Of a DNA stretch of 64,000 bases, positions 1-8,921 are shown piece by piece; the first letter of the stretch is position 1; every line of letters starts with the position of its first letter. The stretch covers positions 124,001 to 188,000 of the forward strand of contig NZ_QMBQ01000003.1 of the NCBI RefSeq assembly GCF_003289965.1, read 5' to 3'. The notes under the pieces are model-generated. The model was given only the letters and a program-made list of their open reading frames with translations, was not told the DNA's origin and searched no databases. This DNA is from Mesorhizobium atlanticum (GTDB lineage Bacteria; Pseudomonadota; Alphaproteobacteria; Rhizobiales; Rhizobiaceae). Both the position numbers and the translations under genes were made by a program.

Positions 1-1014
1 CACCAGGTTGAAGCCGATACCCGAGGCCGCGACCCTGCCGATGCGATCCCAGCGCCCGGCGCCGACATTCTGCGCCGCCATCGAGGAGACCGCTGCCCCG
101 ATCGCCAGCGCCGGCATCTGGATATAGGTCCAGAGTTGGGCCGCGATGCCATAGGCGGCGGCGACCTGCGAGCCGTAGGAGTTGACGATGCCCATCACGG
201 TCAATGCCGCTGCCGAGATGACGATCATCTGCAGGCCCATCGGAATGCCCTTGAAGACGACGATGCGCAGCAGCGCCGGGTCGGGCCGCAGCAGAGCGAG
301 ATCGGCGCCGGCCAACCGCAGCGGGTGCTTGCGGACATAAAGCACGATCAGGATGGCGATGACGCTCACCGTCTGGCCGATCAGCGTCGAGGTCGCCGAG
401 CCGGCGATGCCGAGCTCGGGGAAGGGGCCGATGCCACGGATCAGCAGCGGATTGAGCACGACGTCAAGAACGACCGCCAGCGCCATGAAGATAAACGGGG
501 TTCGCGAATCGCCGGCGCCGCGCAGCACGGTCATGACGAAGGACAAGAGATTCATCATAGGCACGGCGACGAAGATGATGCGCAAGTAGCTGCGCGCCAG
601 AGGCAAGGCATCCGCCGGCGTGCCGAGCCCGCTCAGGATGGCATCGACCCAGATCCAGCCGCAGACGGCGAACAGGACCGAGACGAGGAAGAAGAAGGTA
701 GCGCTGGTGCCGACGATGCGCTTCGCTTCGGGCAGATCGCGGGCGCCGACCGATTGCGCCACCAGGATGGTCGCCGCCATGCCGATGCCGAACACCGTGC
801 CGAGGATCAGGAACAGCACCAGATTGGCATTGGAGGTGGCGGTCAGCGCCGCCTCGCCGAGGAAGCGGCCGACCCAGACCGCGTTGATCGAGCCGTTGAG
901 TGACTGCAGCACGTTGGAGCCCAGTACCGGCAGCGCGAACAAAAGCAGCGTGCGCGGGATCGGCCCGCTGGTCAGGTCGCCGACGCGCGGGCGGGCAGGC
1001 TTTTTGTCATCCAT
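1..1014 (-). CDS. MATE family efflux transporter (partial, C-terminus off window)
   Basis: An open frame runs leftward from ATG at 1014 off the window edge, giving 338 residues without a stop. The protein begins MDDKKPARPRVGDLTSGPIP, followed by hydrophobic helices and the MATE-typical stretch GSINAVWVGRFLGEAALTAT. Later segments (NPLLIRGIGPFPELGIAGSA, then GSQVAAAYGIAAQLW) fit the second half of a Na+/H+-coupled multidrug exporter of the inner membrane. MATE proteins are usually about 450 residues, so roughly 110 residues are missing. The family call is firm. Substrate and exact subfamily cannot be told. The gene is followed on the same strand, upstream at 1106-2575, by an unrelated secreted esterase. 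Confidence 0.88.
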   Translation of the reverse strand, partial: MDDKKPARPRVGDLTSGPIPRTLLLFALPVLGSNVLQSLNGSINAVWVGRFLGEAALTATSNANLVLFLILGTVFGIGMAATILVAQSVGARDLPEAKRIVGTSATFFFLVSVLFAVCGWIWVDAILSGLGTPADALPLARSYLRIIFVAVPMMNLLSFVMTVLRGAGDSRTPFIFMALAVVLDVVLNPLLIRGIGPFPELGIAGSATSTLIGQTVSVIAILIVLYVRKHPLRLAGADLALLRPDPALLRIVVFKGIPMGLQMIVISAAALTVMGIVNSYGSQVAAAYGIAAQLWTYIQMPALAIGAAVSSMAAQNVGAGRWDRIGRVAASGIGFNLV

Positions 1015-1105
1015 GGCAGGCACCGGAAATGAATCAGGCCCGTGATGCTATCGCAGGCCCGAGACACATGCACCCTTTTCCGGGCGAGCCAGATGACCAA
1101 TTGAC

Positions 1106-2575
1106 TTACTGTGTGTTGCTGGAAAGGCCGGGCAGCGTGACCTGATAGACCAGGAAGGTGGTGTCGACATCGGCGCCGTCCTCGGCCTTGTAGGGCGCGC
1201 CGACCTGGAAGCCGTCCTGGGTGAGGAAGTCGTTGTCGTTGGCGACGAACAGGAAATAGTCGTCGGGAAGCTTCGGCTCTAGGACGGGCGCCAGCGACAT
1301 CGCTTCCCACTTCTCCGAGAGGTTGTTCCTGTTCGGCGCGCCATTATGCAGGCCGAAGCGGCCGAGCTCGCCCTTATCGTTGATGTCGATGAACGGCGTC
1401 AGCTTGGCCGGCATTACCAATGGGTCAAGCACGCCTTTCGGCGCCACCGGCTTGTCGGCCGCGTCGAACGGACCGTTGGCGATGTCGGTGGCTGCGGAAA
1501 GGTCGACGATCTCGATCTTGCGGTAGAGCGATTCGTCGCCCTTCAGGCCCTGGCCGTTGCCCGAGTCGCGCGCCAGCATAAGGAAGCTCTTGTCGGAAAG
1601 CGCGACGATCTCGCTTTGCGCGGCGACCTTGGTCTTGCCCTTGGCGTCCTTGAAGACCGGCAGCGGCACGACATATTCATGCGCCAGCTTGAGGTGGGCG
1701 AGGTCGGAAGCGTCATAGACCAGCGCGCGGGTGTTCTGGCGCGTCGAGCCGGAATCGCCGCCGTCCTGGCGGGCCGCCGACTGCAGCACGGCGATCAGGA
1801 ACTTGCCGTCCGGCGTCATCGACATGCCTTCGAGGCCCTGGTTGTTCTGACGGCCGGTCTCGGGATCCTTCGGATCGGGCCCGGCCGCGCCCGGGCCAGG
1901 ATTGTCGGAAGCGAAGTTCGGCTTGCCGTGGCGCATCGGCACCAGCGCCGCGGGCGGCTGCGTCGCCGACATCAAGCGGCCTTCGGCCGAGAAGCGATAG
2001 ATGTTGGGGCCGTATTCGTCGGAGATGAACATGGTACCGTCGGGCAGGCGCACGATCGCTTCGTCGTCCAGCGCCAGCTTGCCGTTGTCCGCCTGCGGCA
2101 GGATCGGCATGTCGCCAGAGGCCGGGCGCACGCCGTTCAGCGGATCGAGGCCGGTGGCGTCGGCGCCCTTGTCGTCGGTCAACAGCATCGTGTCGGCGAG
2201 CGCCGCCTTGACGCCGGCCTGTTCCTGTCCGGCGGCGGGCGCAGCACCAGGAGCGGTCGGGGTCAGCTCGATCGAGATGGTGTTGAGGCGCGGGCGGTAA
2301 TCGGTGGTGCCGAAGACATTGTAGCCGCGGTCCGGCAGCAGCCAGAGCGAGCCCTTGTAGCCGGCGCCGTCGCGCGCCCAGCCCTTTGCGTCGATCGCCA
2401 TGCCGGAACCCGAACCAAACGTCTCGCCGAACTTGTCCTTCTGGCTGGCCGGAATGCGGCCGACGCCGACGAGCCCCTTGTTGACATAGGCGACGCCGTC
2501 GGCGAGCGCCGGAGTGAGGGCGCTGAACAGGGCAAGCGCCGCGCCGAGCGCGACGGTTCGGTTGAGATGTTTCAT
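1106..2575 (-). CDS. Secreted phytase-like esterase (esterase-like activity of phytase family)
   Basis: A 489-residue protein starting MKHLNRTVALGAALALFSAL, a clear Sec signal peptide with probable cleavage after ALA. The mature part has phytase-like beta-propeller segments such as GLEGMSMTPDGKFLIAVLQSA and ISDEYGPNIYRFSAEGRL, matching the family annotated 'esterase-like activity of phytase'. It is probably periplasmic or exported. I chose ATG 2575 because the 17 codons upstream lack a signal-peptide character. True phytase activity is not shown by sequence; hydrolysis of some phosphoester or ester is inference. It stands alone, read toward the MATE gene with a 91-bp gap. Confidence 0.8.
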   Translation of the reverse strand: MKHLNRTVALGAALALFSALTPALADGVAYVNKGLVGVGRIPASQKDKFGETFGSGSGMAIDAKGWARDGAGYKGSLWLLPDRGYNVFGTTDYRPRLNTISIELTPTAPGAAPAAGQEQAGVKAALADTMLLTDDKGADATGLDPLNGVRPASGDMPILPQADNGKLALDDEAIVRLPDGTMFISDEYGPNIYRFSAEGRLMSATQPPAALVPMRHGKPNFASDNPGPGAAGPDPKDPETGRQNNQGLEGMSMTPDGKFLIAVLQSAARQDGGDSGSTRQNTRALVYDASDLAHLKLAHEYVVPLPVFKDAKGKTKVAAQSEIVALSDKSFLMLARDSGNGQGLKGDESLYRKIEIVDLSAATDIANGPFDAADKPVAPKGVLDPLVMPAKLTPFIDINDKGELGRFGLHNGAPNRNNLSEKWEAMSLAPVLEPKLPDDYFLFVANDNDFLTQDGFQVGAPYKAEDGADVDTTFLVYQVTLPGLSSNTQ

Positions 2576-2728
2576 GGATATCCCCTTCGTGACGAGCGTG
2601 CCGGTAGCTGGAAGGGGGCGCATCAAGGTCGCCGCCGGCCCCTCCCGTCGAGCGGTCTAGGGCTTGAACGTGATGGTTGCATGACAGGCGGGACTCTCCT
2701 TCCCCACAAGGGGCGAAGGAAAAGGTGC
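2576..2728. repeat. Intergenic region with REP-like hairpin
   Basis: Gap between the LacI-type gene and the phytase-like gene, both on the minus strand. Around 2697-2722 a hairpin is visible with arms CTTCCCC and GGGGCGAAGG around an ACAA loop. On the minus strand it is followed by no T-run, so it may be either a terminator for the regulator or one of the common rhizobial intergenic palindromes. No gene is seen. Confidence 0.4.
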
Positions 2729-3754
2729 TTAATCGCTCTCCCTTGCGACCAGCTCCAGCGGCCAGACCTCGCGGATGATGCGTGTGCCTTCGGGACCGGC
2801 GAAGGCGGGAAGGGAGGCGAGCAGCATCTCGGCCAGCCGCCGGCCCATGGGCTCCAGCGACGGTCGGAAGGCGGTCAGCGCCGGCGAGAAGTAGCGGCAA
2901 AGCGGCGTGTCGACGATGACGATCACGGCGATGTCGTGGCCGGGCCTGATGCCCATCTCGGCCAGTGCCTTGCAGCCGCCGAGCGCCATGGCGTCGTTGT
3001 TGAAGATGATGGCTGTCGGCCGGTCCTTGGAGAGCATCACGCGCGGCGTTACCTGGTAGCCGCCGGTCTCGTTGATGAAACCGTCGGCGATCAGGCCGGG
3101 ATCGACCTCGATGCCGTGCCGCCTGAGCGCCTTGCGGTAGCCGTCGAGGAACAGGTAGCCGAAGTTGAGATCAAGCGAGGGGCGGATGGCGGCAATGCGG
3201 CGGTGGCCGCGCGCGACCAGCCGGTCGACGGCTTCCTCACCCGCCCTCTCGAAATCGATATCGAGCGAGGGATAGGTGTCGCCGCCGGATTGACTTCGGC
3301 CAAGCGTGGCGAAGGGAAAGCCGGCCTTGCTGAGATAGTCGATCCGGTCGTCTTCCCGCCGTGTATTGGCCAACACGACCGCGTCGGCTCGGCGCGTCTC
3401 AACCACGCGGCGCAGCCTCTCCGGCTGATATTGACCGGGCTCGCCCATGACGACCATCAAATCCAGGTCATGCTCGGCGAGTTGCGCCTGCAGCCCGGTC
3501 AGGAACGGGATGAAGAACGGCTCGCCATATTGCTGGTCGCCGGGATGCGGTTGCAGCATGAAGGCGATCGACCGGGTGGCGCCCTGGCGCAGGCTGCGGC
3601 CCGACTGATTGGGCGAATAGTTCAGCTTCCTGGCCGCCTCGAGCACGCGCTGGCGCGTCTCCGCATTGACATCGGCGCGGCCGTTCAGCGCGCGCGACAC
3701 GGTGCCGATCGAAATGTTCAGGTGACGCGCGAGATCGTGGATGCTGGACGCCAA
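2729..3754 (-). CDS. LacI family transcriptional regulator
   Basis: A 341-residue protein with an N-terminal LacI helix-turn-helix (ASSIHDLARHLNISIGTVSR, hinge-like RALNGRADVNAETRQRVLEAARKLNYSPNQ) and a C-terminal periplasmic-binding-protein-like sensor domain. No ATG fits. I chose TTG at 3754 because it gives the canonical short N-terminus and lies 8 bases after a strong GGGGGGAG Shine-Dalgarno. Upstream extension would run into the divergent oxidoreductase gene. It is transcribed away from the sugar-type operon at 3953-8912, with two LacI-type palindromes between them. It probably represses that operon until a sugar-like inducer binds. The inducer is unknown. Confidence 0.88.
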   Translation of the reverse strand: MASSIHDLARHLNISIGTVSRALNGRADVNAETRQRVLEAARKLNYSPNQSGRSLRQGATRSIAFMLQPHPGDQQYGEPFFIPFLTGLQAQLAEHDLDLMVVMGEPGQYQPERLRRVVETRRADAVVLANTRREDDRIDYLSKAGFPFATLGRSQSGGDTYPSLDIDFERAGEEAVDRLVARGHRRIAAIRPSLDLNFGYLFLDGYRKALRRHGIEVDPGLIADGFINETGGYQVTPRVMLSKDRPTAIIFNNDAMALGGCKALAEMGIRPGHDIAVIVIVDTPLCRYFSPALTAFRPSLEPMGRRLAEMLLASLPAFAGPEGTRIIREVWPLELVARESD

Positions 3755-3864
3755 GGCCGGTTCTCCCCCCGTCTTCGCTAGCACCGGCCGCCCTTCAGGC
3801 CAAGCAGTGGATGTCGATTTTTCGCGAGCGGGTGATTGACATTCTACGCCATCGGGTGTGTTCT

Positions 3865-3892
3865 CGTAAACGTTTACGGAAAAACGTTTACG
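3865..3892. promoter_or_regulatory. Tandem LacI-family operators
   Basis: A perfect 14-bp palindrome CGTAAACGTTTACG lies at 3865-3878. A near copy, GAAAAACGTTTACG, lies at 3879-3892. Both carry the central CG of LacI/GalR-type operators, and their centres are 14 bp apart. They sit between the divergent LacI-type gene and the oxidoreductase operon, 61-88 bases upstream of the operon's first ATG, where they could control both directions. Confidence 0.75.
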
Positions 3893-3952
3893 GTGATGCC
3901 GGAAATGCCGTGACACTCGGACTGGAGGGGCCGAGCGGAGGAGGAGCGCTGG

Positions 3953-4984
3953 ATGATGAAGGTCGTCCTGGTCGGGTGCGGAGCCATGAGCAAGCAGTGG
4001 CTCGACGCCGCAAGGCAGATCGACGGGCTCGCCGTTGCCGGCCTTGTCGATCTCGACGCTGAGCGGGCTCAGGCGAGGGCGCGCGAATTCGACCTCACCA
4101 ACGCAGTCGTCGGCACCAGCCTCGACGCCGTCCTCGACGAGACGAAGCCCGACGCCGTGTTCGATGTCGTTGTTCCGGCGGCCCGCCGCGAGGTGGCGCT
4201 TTCTGCCTTTGCCCATCATTGCCACCTGCTCACCGAAAAGCCGCTGGCCGACAGCCCAGAGAATGCGCGGGCCATCATCGCGGCGGCGCGCCAGGCCGGG
4301 CGCGTCCATGCCGTCGTGCAGAACCGGCGCTACGTCGCCAATGTCAGGCGGATCCGGCGCTTCTTGGACTCCGGCGCCATCGGCAGGCCGACCAGCATCC
4401 ATGCCGACTTCTTCATCGCGCCGCATTTCGGCGGCTTTCGCGAAGAGATGCGCCACGTGCTCTTGCTCGACATGGCGATCCACACCTTCGACGCCGCGCG
4501 CTACATGGTCGCCGGCGAGCCGGCCAGCGTCTATTGCCAGGAGTGGGAGCCGGCCAGTTCCTGGTACCGGCAGGGCTCGTCGGCGAGCGCCGTCTTCGAT
4601 TTCGGCGGCGGCAAGGCCTTCACCTATGCCGGCTCCTGGTGCGCCGACGGTTTTCGCACCAGTTGGGAAGGCAGCTGGCGCATCGTCGCCGAGCGCGGCA
4701 GCCTGTTGTGGGACGGCCATGACGGGTTGAAGGCCGAGGTGGTTGCGTCCGGCCGCGACGGTATCATCGACAAGACGGAAGCCATCGAGGTGCCGGCGCT
4801 CGACCCGGCCGACCGCGTCGGCGGACATCTCGGCATCATCCAGGATTTCATGCGCGCGATCGAGACCGGCACCGAGCCGGAGACCCGCGGCGCCGACAAC
4901 ATCAAAAGCCTCGCCATGGTGTTCGGCGCGATCGAAAGCGCGGAGACCGGACGGCGCGTGGCGATCGCGACCCAGGAAGGATAA
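3953..4984 (+). CDS. Gfo/Idh/MocA family oxidoreductase
   Basis: A 343-residue NAD(P)-dependent dehydrogenase. The N-terminus MMKVVLVGCGAMSKQWLDAA has the Rossmann motif GCGAMS. The family motif TEKPLADS is present (usual form EKP), and the C-terminal alpha/beta domain supplies the substrate site. Such enzymes oxidise sugars, inositols or their derivatives. ATG 3953 follows a GGAGGAGGAG ribosome site with six bases of spacing; ATG 3956 is the alternative. It is first in an operon with an isomerase-like gene 2 bp downstream and an ABC importer. That suggests catabolism of an imported sugar or polyol, with the exact substrate unknown. Confidence 0.87.
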   Translation: MMKVVLVGCGAMSKQWLDAARQIDGLAVAGLVDLDAERAQARAREFDLTNAVVGTSLDAVLDETKPDAVFDVVVPAARREVALSAFAHHCHLLTEKPLADSPENARAIIAAARQAGRVHAVVQNRRYVANVRRIRRFLDSGAIGRPTSIHADFFIAPHFGGFREEMRHVLLLDMAIHTFDAARYMVAGEPASVYCQEWEPASSWYRQGSSASAVFDFGGGKAFTYAGSWCADGFRTSWEGSWRIVAERGSLLWDGHDGLKAEVVASGRDGIIDKTEAIEVPALDPADRVGGHLGIIQDFMRAIETGTEPETRGADNIKSLAMVFGAIESAETGRRVAIATQEG

Positions 4985-4986
4985 CG

Positions 4987-5892
4987 ATGCCGAACCCGCT
5001 TCTCGATATCAGGATCGGCACCATGGTGCGGGCCAATCTCGACGATCCGGCCGCCTATGTCAGGGAGATCCTGCCGCTTGGCTTCGAGAGCATCCAGCCC
5101 TTCTTCTGGCAGACGCTGGGCGGCAAGGACCTGCCCAGGCTGGCCGGCCAGATAAGGGAGGCGATCGGCGATGCCGATGTGACCGTGTCGTCGATCGGCG
5201 TGTTCGGCAATCCGCTCGAAAGCGGCGAAGTCGATCGCGGTGTGCTCCAAGCCTGGGAGACGGTAATCGACAACGCGCATCTGTTCGGCACTTCGATGGT
5301 CTGTGGCTTCACCGGCCGCCTGCGCGGCAAGAAGCTGACCGACAGCCTGCCGCGTTTCCGCGAGGTGTGGGGACCGCTGGCCAGGCGCGCCGCCGACAAG
5401 GGCGTGCGCATCGCCTTCGAGAACTGCGCCATGGACGGCAACTGGGCGAGCGGCGACTGGAACATCGCCCACAACCCGGACGCCTGGGAGCTGATGTTCA
5501 ACGAGTTGCCCAACGACAATCTCGGCCTTGAATGGGAGCCCTGCCACCAACTCGTCTATCTCATCGACCCGCTCCCGCAGATCCGCAAATGGGCGCCGCG
5601 CATCTTCCATGTCCATGGCAAGGATGCGACGGTGCGTTGGGACGTGATCCGCGAGCATGGCGTGTTCGGCCGCCTGCCTTTCGTGCAGATGCGCACGCCG
5701 GGCTTCGGCGACAGCGACTGGACGCGGGTGATCAGCGAGTTGCGGCTGGCCGGCTACAAGGGCGCCATCGACATCGAGGGCTGGCACGACCCTGTCTATC
5801 GCGGCGACCTGGAGATCACCGGCCAAGTGCGCGCGCTCGAATATCTGAAGCAATGCCGGGGAGGGAACAGCTACCTGCCCAATCCGGCTTGA
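4987..5892 (+). CDS. Sugar phosphate isomerase/epimerase family protein (AP-endonuclease-2-type TIM barrel)
   Basis: A 301-residue protein of the xylose-isomerase-like TIM barrel superfamily. Metal-ligand-like segments in the expected order are IAFENC, LGLEWEPCHQ, RIFHVHGKD and AIDIEGWHDPVY. The family includes inosose dehydratases/isomerases and 3-keto-sugar epimerases or hydrolases, and these often pair with Gfo/Idh dehydrogenases as here. The gene begins two bases after the dehydrogenase stop, so the two are translationally linked. A two-step dehydrogenation and isomerisation route for an imported polyol or sugar is my inference. Confidence 0.82.
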   Translation: MPNPLLDIRIGTMVRANLDDPAAYVREILPLGFESIQPFFWQTLGGKDLPRLAGQIREAIGDADVTVSSIGVFGNPLESGEVDRGVLQAWETVIDNAHLFGTSMVCGFTGRLRGKKLTDSLPRFREVWGPLARRAADKGVRIAFENCAMDGNWASGDWNIAHNPDAWELMFNELPNDNLGLEWEPCHQLVYLIDPLPQIRKWAPRIFHVHGKDATVRWDVIREHGVFGRLPFVQMRTPGFGDSDWTRVISELRLAGYKGAIDIEGWHDPVYRGDLEITGQVRALEYLKQCRGGNSYLPNPA

Positions 5893-5975
5893 GTACCGGC
5901 CGGCGGGAGGAGCCGGCCGATCCAAATCATTGTCGAAAACCCTCGCCTGCGAGGGACCAAAAGGGAGGAACGTGC

Positions 5976-6983
5976 ATGAGCATCACGACCAGAAGAACTG
6001 TTCTGCGCTCGACCGTCGTGGCGACCGCCGCGGCGCTCTGCGCCTCGATTTCCACCTTGCCGGCACAGGCGCTTGACGCCCAATGGTGCAAGGACGTCCA
6101 CATCCGCTTCTTCGTCGGCGGCGCCGAGGGCGACGCCTTCGGCACCATCGTTTATAATGGCGCCAAGCAGGCAGCGGCCGATCTCGGGCCGAAGGTCGAC
6201 TACATCTTTTCCGGTTGGGACGTCGAAAAGATGGTGCAGCAATTGCGCGAGGCAGTCGCAGTCAAGCCTCAGGGCATCGCCATGATGGGCCATCCGGGCG
6301 ACGCGGCGATCATGCCGCTGGCCGAACAGGCGCATAAGGACGGCATCAAGATGATGTACCAGAACGTTCCGGTGCCGACCGTGGTGGCTGCGTTCGGCGG
6401 CGGTTATGTCGGCGCGCAGCAGGAGCAGCAGGGGCGCGCGCTCGGCGCCGAGGCGTTCAAGCTGGCCGGGCTGAAGGCCGGCGACAAGGCGATCATGATC
6501 GGCCCGTTCGAGAATGAGAGCCGCGGCGCGCGCGAGCGCGGGACGGTCGCCGCGCTGAAGGAGGCCGGTGTCGATGTCGTTCAGATCAATTCGCAGACCG
6601 AATGGGCAGCCGATCCCAATCTCGCGATCCCGCCGATCACTGCCGCGCTGCTCAACAATCCCGGCGTCAAGGCGGTCGGTTATCCCGGCGGGCAGATGCT
6701 CGGAAATGTCGCCACCTATATGCAGGCGGCGGGCAGGAAGCCTGGCGACATCTTCAATTTCGGCTTCGACACCAGCCCACAGATCGTCGAGGCCTTCAAG
6801 GGCGGCTGGGTGCAGCTGACCGCCGACCAGCAGCCGTTCATGCAGGGCTACCTGCCGATCCTCAGCCTTTGCCAGCAGGTGGTGCTCGGTCTTGCGCCCA
6901 TGAATGTCGACACCGGCGCTGGCTTCGTCACGCCGCAGAACTACGAGATCGTCTCAGAGCTCGCCAAGCAGGCGCTGCGCTGA
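5976..6983 (+). CDS. Sugar-type ABC transporter substrate-binding protein
   Basis: A 335-residue periplasmic binding protein of the ribose/simple sugar type (Peripla_BP_4). The N-terminus MSITTRRTVLRSTVVATAAA combines a twin-arginine-like TRRTVLR motif with a hydrophobic stretch ending QALDA, so export by Tat or Sec is possible. Body segments such as GWDVEKMVQQLREAVAVKPQ and the DTSPQIVEAFKGGWVQLTADQQPF region are typical of CUT2 systems. Start 5976 follows AAGGGAGGAA with five bases of spacing. It is followed by a stable hairpin and then the ATPase and permease genes of the same importer. Confidence 0.88.
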   Translation: MSITTRRTVLRSTVVATAAALCASISTLPAQALDAQWCKDVHIRFFVGGAEGDAFGTIVYNGAKQAAADLGPKVDYIFSGWDVEKMVQQLREAVAVKPQGIAMMGHPGDAAIMPLAEQAHKDGIKMMYQNVPVPTVVAAFGGGYVGAQQEQQGRALGAEAFKLAGLKAGDKAIMIGPFENESRGARERGTVAALKEAGVDVVQINSQTEWAADPNLAIPPITAALLNNPGVKAVGYPGGQMLGNVATYMQAAGRKPGDIFNFGFDTSPQIVEAFKGGWVQLTADQQPFMQGYLPILSLCQQVVLGLAPMNVDTGAGFVTPQNYEIVSELAKQALR

Positions 6984-6992
6984 CCTCCCAGG

Positions 6993-7021
6993 CCGCCGGC
7001 CGGATCCAACCCGGCCGGCGG
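6993..7021 (+). promoter_or_regulatory. Stable hairpin between binding-protein and ATPase genes
   Basis: A perfect 11-bp inverted repeat (CCGCCGGCCGG at 6993-7003, complement at 7011-7021) with a 7-base loop starts ten bases after the binding-protein stop codon. It has no T-run. Hairpins at this place in ABC-importer operons commonly stabilise the upstream message or partly terminate, giving more binding protein than membrane components. Confidence 0.6.
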
Positions 7022-7071
7022 GACCGCCGGCAGACGAGGCCGGCAAAACGGACAATTCAAGCGAGGATCGC

Positions 7072-7866
7072 ATGGGCGAACGCATCATCGAACTGCGCGA
7101 CATCAAGAAATCCTACGGCCAGGTCTATGCGCTGGGCGGCGTCAACCTCAGCGTCGATCGCGGCGAGGTGGTCGGCCTGATCGGCGACAACGGAGCCGGC
7201 AAGTCGACGCTGATCAAGATCCTGTCCGGCGTCGTCAAGCCGACCAGCGGCGAGATCCTCGTGCGCGGCAAGCCGGTCAGCGGATGGAGTGCGGCGCGCT
7301 CGCGCGACGCCGGCATCGAGACCGTGTTCCAGGACCGCGCCCTGGCCGTGCAGCAGACCATCGTGCGCAACATCTTCATGGGCCGGGAACTTACCGGCTT
7401 CATGGGCTGGCTGAAGGTCAACAAGGAAGTCGCGGAAGCGAGCCGGCTGATGCGCGAGATCGGCTTTACCTCGAAAGTGTTCACGCCCCAGTCGATCGTC
7501 GGCCAGCTTTCGGGCGGCGAGCGGCAAGGCGTGGCGATCGCGCGCGCCATCTACAAGCAGGCGGAGCTGATCATCCTCGACGAGCCGACGACGGCGCTGT
7601 CACTGACCGAGACGGCAAAGGTTTTCCACTTCGTGCGCCAGGTGCGGGCGAGCGGCCGCTCGATCCTTTTCATCGGCCACAACATCCATCATGTCTTCGA
7701 CATTGCGGACCGTTTCGTCGTGCTCGATCGCGGCAAGGTGGCGCTGACGGCCGACCGTACCGAGGTGAAGTCGGCCGAGGACCTGATCAACTTCATGGAA
7801 GATGTGGCGCATCCCGACGGCTTGCCGGGGCTGCATGAGGCCGGCGAAGCGGAGCAGAGAGCGTGA
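7072..7866 (+). CDS. Sugar ABC transporter ATP-binding protein (single nucleotide-binding domain)
   Basis: A 264-residue ATPase with Walker A GDNGAGKSTLIK, signature LSGGERQGVAIARAIY and Walker B LIILDEPTTAL in order. Length shows one nucleotide-binding domain. Many CUT2 ATPases are tandem duplicates of about 500 residues, so this belongs to the single-domain FrcA-like group and probably works as a dimer. ATG 7072 was chosen because MGERIIELRDIKKSYGQ is the canonical start of the domain. The stop overlaps the permease start, so the two are co-translated. Confidence 0.9.
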   Translation: MGERIIELRDIKKSYGQVYALGGVNLSVDRGEVVGLIGDNGAGKSTLIKILSGVVKPTSGEILVRGKPVSGWSAARSRDAGIETVFQDRALAVQQTIVRNIFMGRELTGFMGWLKVNKEVAEASRLMREIGFTSKVFTPQSIVGQLSGGERQGVAIARAIYKQAELIILDEPTTALSLTETAKVFHFVRQVRASGRSILFIGHNIHHVFDIADRFVVLDRGKVALTADRTEVKSAEDLINFMEDVAHPDGLPGLHEAGEAEQRA

Positions 7867-8912
7867 TGAGCAAGGCCATGGAACCCGATCTGCAATCTCC
7901 TCTGGGAAGGGCAGGCGGCAAGGCCGCCAAGGAATGGAGCCATCCCTCCGACAATTGGCTGCGTGGCTTCGTGCTCGACAACCGCGCTTCGCTCGGCACG
8001 CTCGCGGTGTTCATCGTCATGATGGCGGTGTTCATGCTCGCCAACCCGACCGTCTTCACCACCTGGTATCTCTACAGCTCGGTGCTGACGACACTGCCCG
8101 TCGCGCTGTTCGTGGTGGTGCCGCTGGTCTTCGTCGTCACTTGCGGCGAGATCGATCTTTCCTTCCCGGCGACGATGGGCTTCGCCTCCTGGGTCTTCGC
8201 GCTGGTGGTGCAGGCAGGCTACGATCCGTTCCTCGGCATTGCCGCGGCGCTCGTCACCGGCACGCTGCTGGGCTTCCTGGTCGGGTCGCTGGTCGTCTAT
8301 GGCGGGCTGTCGTCGCTGATCGCCACGCTCGGCATGAACTTCCTGCTGCGCGGCCTGATCCAGATCATCAACGAGGGCAAGTCGACGGCGCTGACCAATC
8401 TGGCCGACAGCGCGGCCTACAAAATCTTCTCCAGCCAGGTCTGGGGCATCCCGGTGCAGATCTTCTGGGCGATCGCCTTCGTCGTGTTCTCGGCGCTGCT
8501 CTTCAACCGGCACCGCTTCGGCGCGCAGGTGAAGGTCGTCGGCGACAATCCCGACAGCGCCAAGCAGATGGGCATCGACGTCAAGCTCGTGCGGGTGAAA
8601 GTGTTCGTCTTCACCGGTATAGGCGCCGCGATCGCCGGCACCTTCTCGGTGATGATCAACTTCACCTGGTGGCCAACGGCGGGCGACGGCTATCTCTTGC
8701 CGGTACTCGCCTCGGTATTCGTCGGCGGCACGCCGACTTGGGGCGGCATCGGCACCGTCGTCGGCGGCGCTATAGGCGCGGTCACGGTGTCGTTCATCCA
8801 GACCGGCGTCGTGGCGGCGGGCCTCAGCGGCTTTTACGTGCAGTTCTTCAACGGGCTGATCATCATCCTGTCGCTGCTCGGCCATAAGTGGAACCAGGCA
8901 AGGTATAGGTGA
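7866..8912 (+). CDS. Sugar ABC transporter permease (CUT2/RbsC-like)
   Basis: A 348-residue inner-membrane protein with about ten hydrophobic helices after a 35-residue cytoplasmic N-terminus. The segments VTCGEIDLSFPATMGFASWV and GGTPTWGGIGTVVGGAIGAV are typical of ribose-type permeases. ATG 7866 shares its A with the TGA of the ATPase gene. It completes the importer and ends the operon. The helicase gene converges on it from the other strand, with only nine bases between stops. Confidence 0.9.
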   Translation: MSKAMEPDLQSPLGRAGGKAAKEWSHPSDNWLRGFVLDNRASLGTLAVFIVMMAVFMLANPTVFTTWYLYSSVLTTLPVALFVVVPLVFVVTCGEIDLSFPATMGFASWVFALVVQAGYDPFLGIAAALVTGTLLGFLVGSLVVYGGLSSLIATLGMNFLLRGLIQIINEGKSTALTNLADSAAYKIFSSQVWGIPVQIFWAIAFVVFSALLFNRHRFGAQVKVVGDNPDSAKQMGIDVKLVRVKVFVFTGIGAAIAGTFSVMINFTWWPTAGDGYLLPVLASVFVGGTPTWGGIGTVVGGAIGAVTVSFIQTGVVAAGLSGFYVQFFNGLIIILSLLGHKWNQARYR

Positions 8913-8921
8913 GGGGGCCGG

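Noticed and set aside
1346..3781. A long open frame (811 codons) on the plus strand
   Set aside because: It is antisense to the phytase-like and LacI-type genes, has Arg/His/Asp-rich shadow composition, and no family motifs.
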